The position numbers were made by a program, and so were the translations under genes. From Actinomycetes bacterium (GTDB lineage: Bacteria; Actinomycetota; Acidimicrobiia; Spongiisociales; UBA5794): DNA of 17,219 bases. Position 1 is the stretch's first letter; each line of letters begins with the position of its first letter. The notes beneath the pieces are model-generated. The model searched no databases, was not told the origin of the DNA, and was given only the letters and a program-made list of their open reading frames with translations. Positions 16,295 through 17,219 of this stretch are shown in pieces. Location: assembly GCA_023336875.1 (NCBI GenBank), contig JAMBLH010000221.1, forward strand, positions 1 to 17,219. The letters are read 5' to 3'.

Positions 16295-16758
16295 GTCCGT
16301 AGTTTCCCTCTTGCTTGAAGGGCGAAAGTCTGGAGGGCAGGGCGGCTGGCTCACCTCACGGTGATCTGATCGGGAAACCGATGGCCGCCAGCGAGACGGG
16401 GAGACTCGGATCGCACGACCAACCGTTTCGGCGGGAGGTACGACCTCACGGGGGAGCCCAGCCTTCACGAGGTCACTGGAAGGAAGCCTTCGGGTGGAAT
16501 TCCGAACCTGGACAGAATCTCGGTTCTGGACAGGGACGCATCGAGGAGCTTCGGCCCCGAGATGCGGTCTCGGACCGAAAGAGGCTTCGGCCTCAGGAGA
16601 GACGGGACTCGTTCCGGATCAATCGGAGCTTCGGCTCCAGGCGAGATGGAACCACCGGGGCAAGGTGGGAGACTGCCGAGGCCCGGACTGGAGTGACACT
16701 GTCACTTCGGAGCAAACCCCGAGAGGGCGAGACTTCGGTCAAGCTTCCTCGGGGTTTT
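16295..16758 (+). ncRNA. Candidate large structured noncoding RNA, family not recognised
   Basis: About 460 bases with dense secondary structure and no credible ORF. Perfect or near-perfect hairpins: a three-way junction closed by GGCGGC/GCCGCC (16341-16346, 16384-16389) holding TCACC-TCAC-GGTGA and ATCGG-GAAA-CCGAT; GAGGT-ACG-ACCTC (16435-16447); CCTG-GA-CAGAA with TTCTG-GA-CAGG (16507-16534); CGCATC/GATGCG (16537-16566); GAGGC-TTCG-GCCTC (16581-16594) closed by GTCTC/GAGAC; GGAGC-TTCG-GCTCC (16625-16638); CCACC/GGTGG (16652-16668); AGTGAC/GTCACT (16692-16706). Four C(UUCG)G loops and the GAAA loop are canonical only on the plus strand, fixing direction. It ends at an intrinsic terminator. 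The 5' end is uncertain; TAGGTT (16283-16288) is a possible -10. Universal motifs of RNase P RNA, tmRNA, SRP RNA and common riboswitches were sought and not found. It diverges from the DNA-repair operon. Confidence 0.6.
16714..16758 (+). terminator. Strong intrinsic terminator of the structured RNA
   Basis: AAACCCCGAG (16714-16723) pairs perfectly with CTCGGGGTTT (16748-16757) and runs into TTTT (16755-16758). The 24-base loop itself contains GAC-TTCG-GTC (16731-16740). The T-run favours plus-strand use; on the minus strand the tract is only TTT, so it might act weakly both ways. Confidence 0.8.
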
Positions 16759-16764
16759 GCGCGT

Positions 16765-16815
16765 CCTCCCTTCAGGGGGGATAAGAGACGAGCGCAGCGA
16801 GGATCTAGGGGGGAG
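16765..16815 (+). repeat. REP-like palindromic element, copy A
   Basis: CCTCCC-TTCA-GGGGGG forms a hairpin (16765-16780), followed by GACGAGCGCAGCGAGG (16788-16802) and a closing G-run, GGGGGG (16808-16813). It shares the GAGCGCAGCGAGG core and the C-rich and G-rich flanks with copies B and C, but is the most diverged. Confidence 0.55.
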
Positions 16816-16893
16816 TGCGAACCCGCGAGCGTGAGCGGCAGGGTGTCGCGGCGATTCCTCGGGTACCAGGTTCGCAGGCTCACGGTCCCCCCT
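16807..16893. repeat. 87-bp imperfect inverted-repeat structure
   Basis: Outer arms AGGGGGGA (16807-16814) and TCCCCCCT (16886-16893) match exactly, as do inner arms GCGAACC (16817-16823) and GGTTCGC (16869-16875). A nested CGCGA/TCGCG pair (16824-16828, 16846-16850) lies inside. It contains a further GAGCG-type core. It shares its left G-run with REP-like copy A, so the two may form one composite element. Function unknown. Confidence 0.5.
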
Positions 16894-17027
16894 GGCTCGA
16901 AGACTCGCCCGTCCGCCCCTAAAGGGTGTCGTATCTCGCGACAGTGCGACGGTCGTGTCAGGGTTCTGAAGTGTCTCTCCCTTGATGGTCATCCGTGGCG
17001 AGTAGCCGGCGACGCCCTCCATTCTTC
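16894..17027. other. Intergenic stretch without a recognised feature
   Basis: No gene is seen. The only local structure is a small hairpin with TGTCG and CGACA arms (about 16927-16943) and a short CCCTAAAGGG palindrome (16917-16926). Neither has a T-run or a known motif. Confidence 0.4.
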
Positions 17028-17083
17028 ACTCTCTCCCCTTCGTGGGAGAGATGGCCCGAGCGCAGCGAGGGTCAGAGAGGGGG
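17028..17083 (+). repeat. REP-like palindromic element, copy B
   Basis: CTCTCCC (17031-17037) and GGGAGAG (17044-17050) form a perfect hairpin with a CTTCGT loop. The core CCGAGCGCAGCGAGG (17056-17070) follows, then AGAGAGGGGG (17074-17083), which can also pair with the left arm. This layout is common in REP-type intergenic repeats. It is best read together with the inverted copy C. Confidence 0.65.
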
Positions 17084-17165
17084 ATTCGCCCTATGGTTGA
17101 GGCGTTTCTACACCAGTTTGGCACCCCGCTAGCACTGACAACCAAGCGTGTGCTTCCATTCGGCA

Positions 17166-17219
17166 TCCCCCTCTCCGCTCGTCGCTACGCTCCTCGCCGC
17201 CTCTCCCACCGGGGGAGAG
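17166..17219 (-). repeat. REP-like palindromic element, copy C (inverted, cut by the window edge)
   Basis: The reverse complement begins with CTCTCCC/GGGAGAG arms (17201-17219), then GGCGAGGAGCGTAGCGACGAG, then GAGAGGGGG, the same order as copy B. B and C are thus an inverted pair around about 82 bp (17084-17165) with no visible gene. The right limit is unknown because the window ends here. Confidence 0.6.

Noticed and set aside
16295..16758. RNase P RNA
   Set aside because: GCGAAAGTC, AGGGCAGGG and CCACCGGGGCAAGG vaguely recall RNase P segments in the right order. The universal P4 sequence, the ACAGAA...GGCTTA end and the GGTAAGGGTGAAA block are absent or misplaced.
16295..16758. tmRNA, SRP RNA or group I/II intron
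   Set aside because: There is no tRNA-like acceptor or tag frame. The CTGGAAGGAAGCC stretch (about 16476-16488) only superficially resembles the SRP GGAAGG loop, and no intron core or domain V was found.
16315..17100. Open frame of 261 codons on the plus strand over the structured region
   Set aside because: It is very rich in Arg, Gly and Ser, crosses the terminator and the REP elements, has no domain, and reflects stop-poor GC-rich structured DNA, not coding.
16765..17219. CRISPR array or integron attC sites
   Set aside because: The repeats are palindromic, unequal in spacing, mixed in orientation and lack regular spacers or cas genes. No integrase or attC consensus was seen.

Overview
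The window looks like chromosomal DNA from an actinobacterium, possibly Acidimicrobiia or a relative. The evidence is moderately high GC (judged by eye), a tandem AdnA/AdnB-type pair of helicase-nucleases, a RamB/ScfR-type regulator divergent from glyoxylate-shunt genes, an alpha-methylacyl-CoA racemase very like the mycobacterial Mcr, and several promoters that appear leaderless (TANNNT six or seven bases before ATG). The phylum call is inference from gene content. No phage, plasmid, transposase or CRISPR signature was seen. Coding density is high up to 16187; the last kilobase has no credible protein gene.

Region 1 (7-4478), acetate and fatty-acid carbon metabolism. aceB (malate synthase A) and aceA (isocitrate lyase) form a minus-strand operon. 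A RamB/ScfR-like regulator reads the other way. The 111 bp between them holds near-tandem GCAAA-type repeats and apparently overlapping divergent promoters, a normal layout for local control of the glyoxylate shunt.

Region 2 (4551-7859), three tightly spaced plus-strand genes: a lipoprotein PQQ-type sugar dehydrogenase, an inosine-uridine-type nucleoside hydrolase, and an alpha-methylacyl-CoA racemase. Spacing suggests one transcript, though no single pathway links the products.

Region 3 (7879-9300): a DUF368/PopT-type undecaprenyl-phosphate translocase (minus) divergent from D-aminoacyl-tRNA deacylase (plus). The dtd stop codon overlaps the adnB stop codon tail to tail.

Region 4 (9297-16187), a minus-strand DNA double-strand-break processing operon: a stand-alone RecB-like PD-(D/E)XK nuclease, AdnA, then AdnB, joined by 8-bp and ATGA overlaps. 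All three carry the nuclease D...DxK core plus four cysteines typical of an Fe-S 'iron staple'. The operon promoter looks leaderless and partly resembles the mycobacterial RecA-independent, PafBC-dependent damage promoter.

Region 5 (16188-17219), noncoding but structured. Divergent from the repair operon lies a candidate plus-strand structured RNA of about 460 nt. It has many perfect hairpins, four C(UUCG)G tetraloops, one GNRA loop and a strong intrinsic terminator at 16714-16758. I could not match it to RNase P RNA, tmRNA, SRP RNA, a known riboswitch or a self-splicing intron, and it is the best candidate here for something undescribed. Downstream lie three copies of a REP-like palindromic element and an 87-bp inverted-repeat structure.
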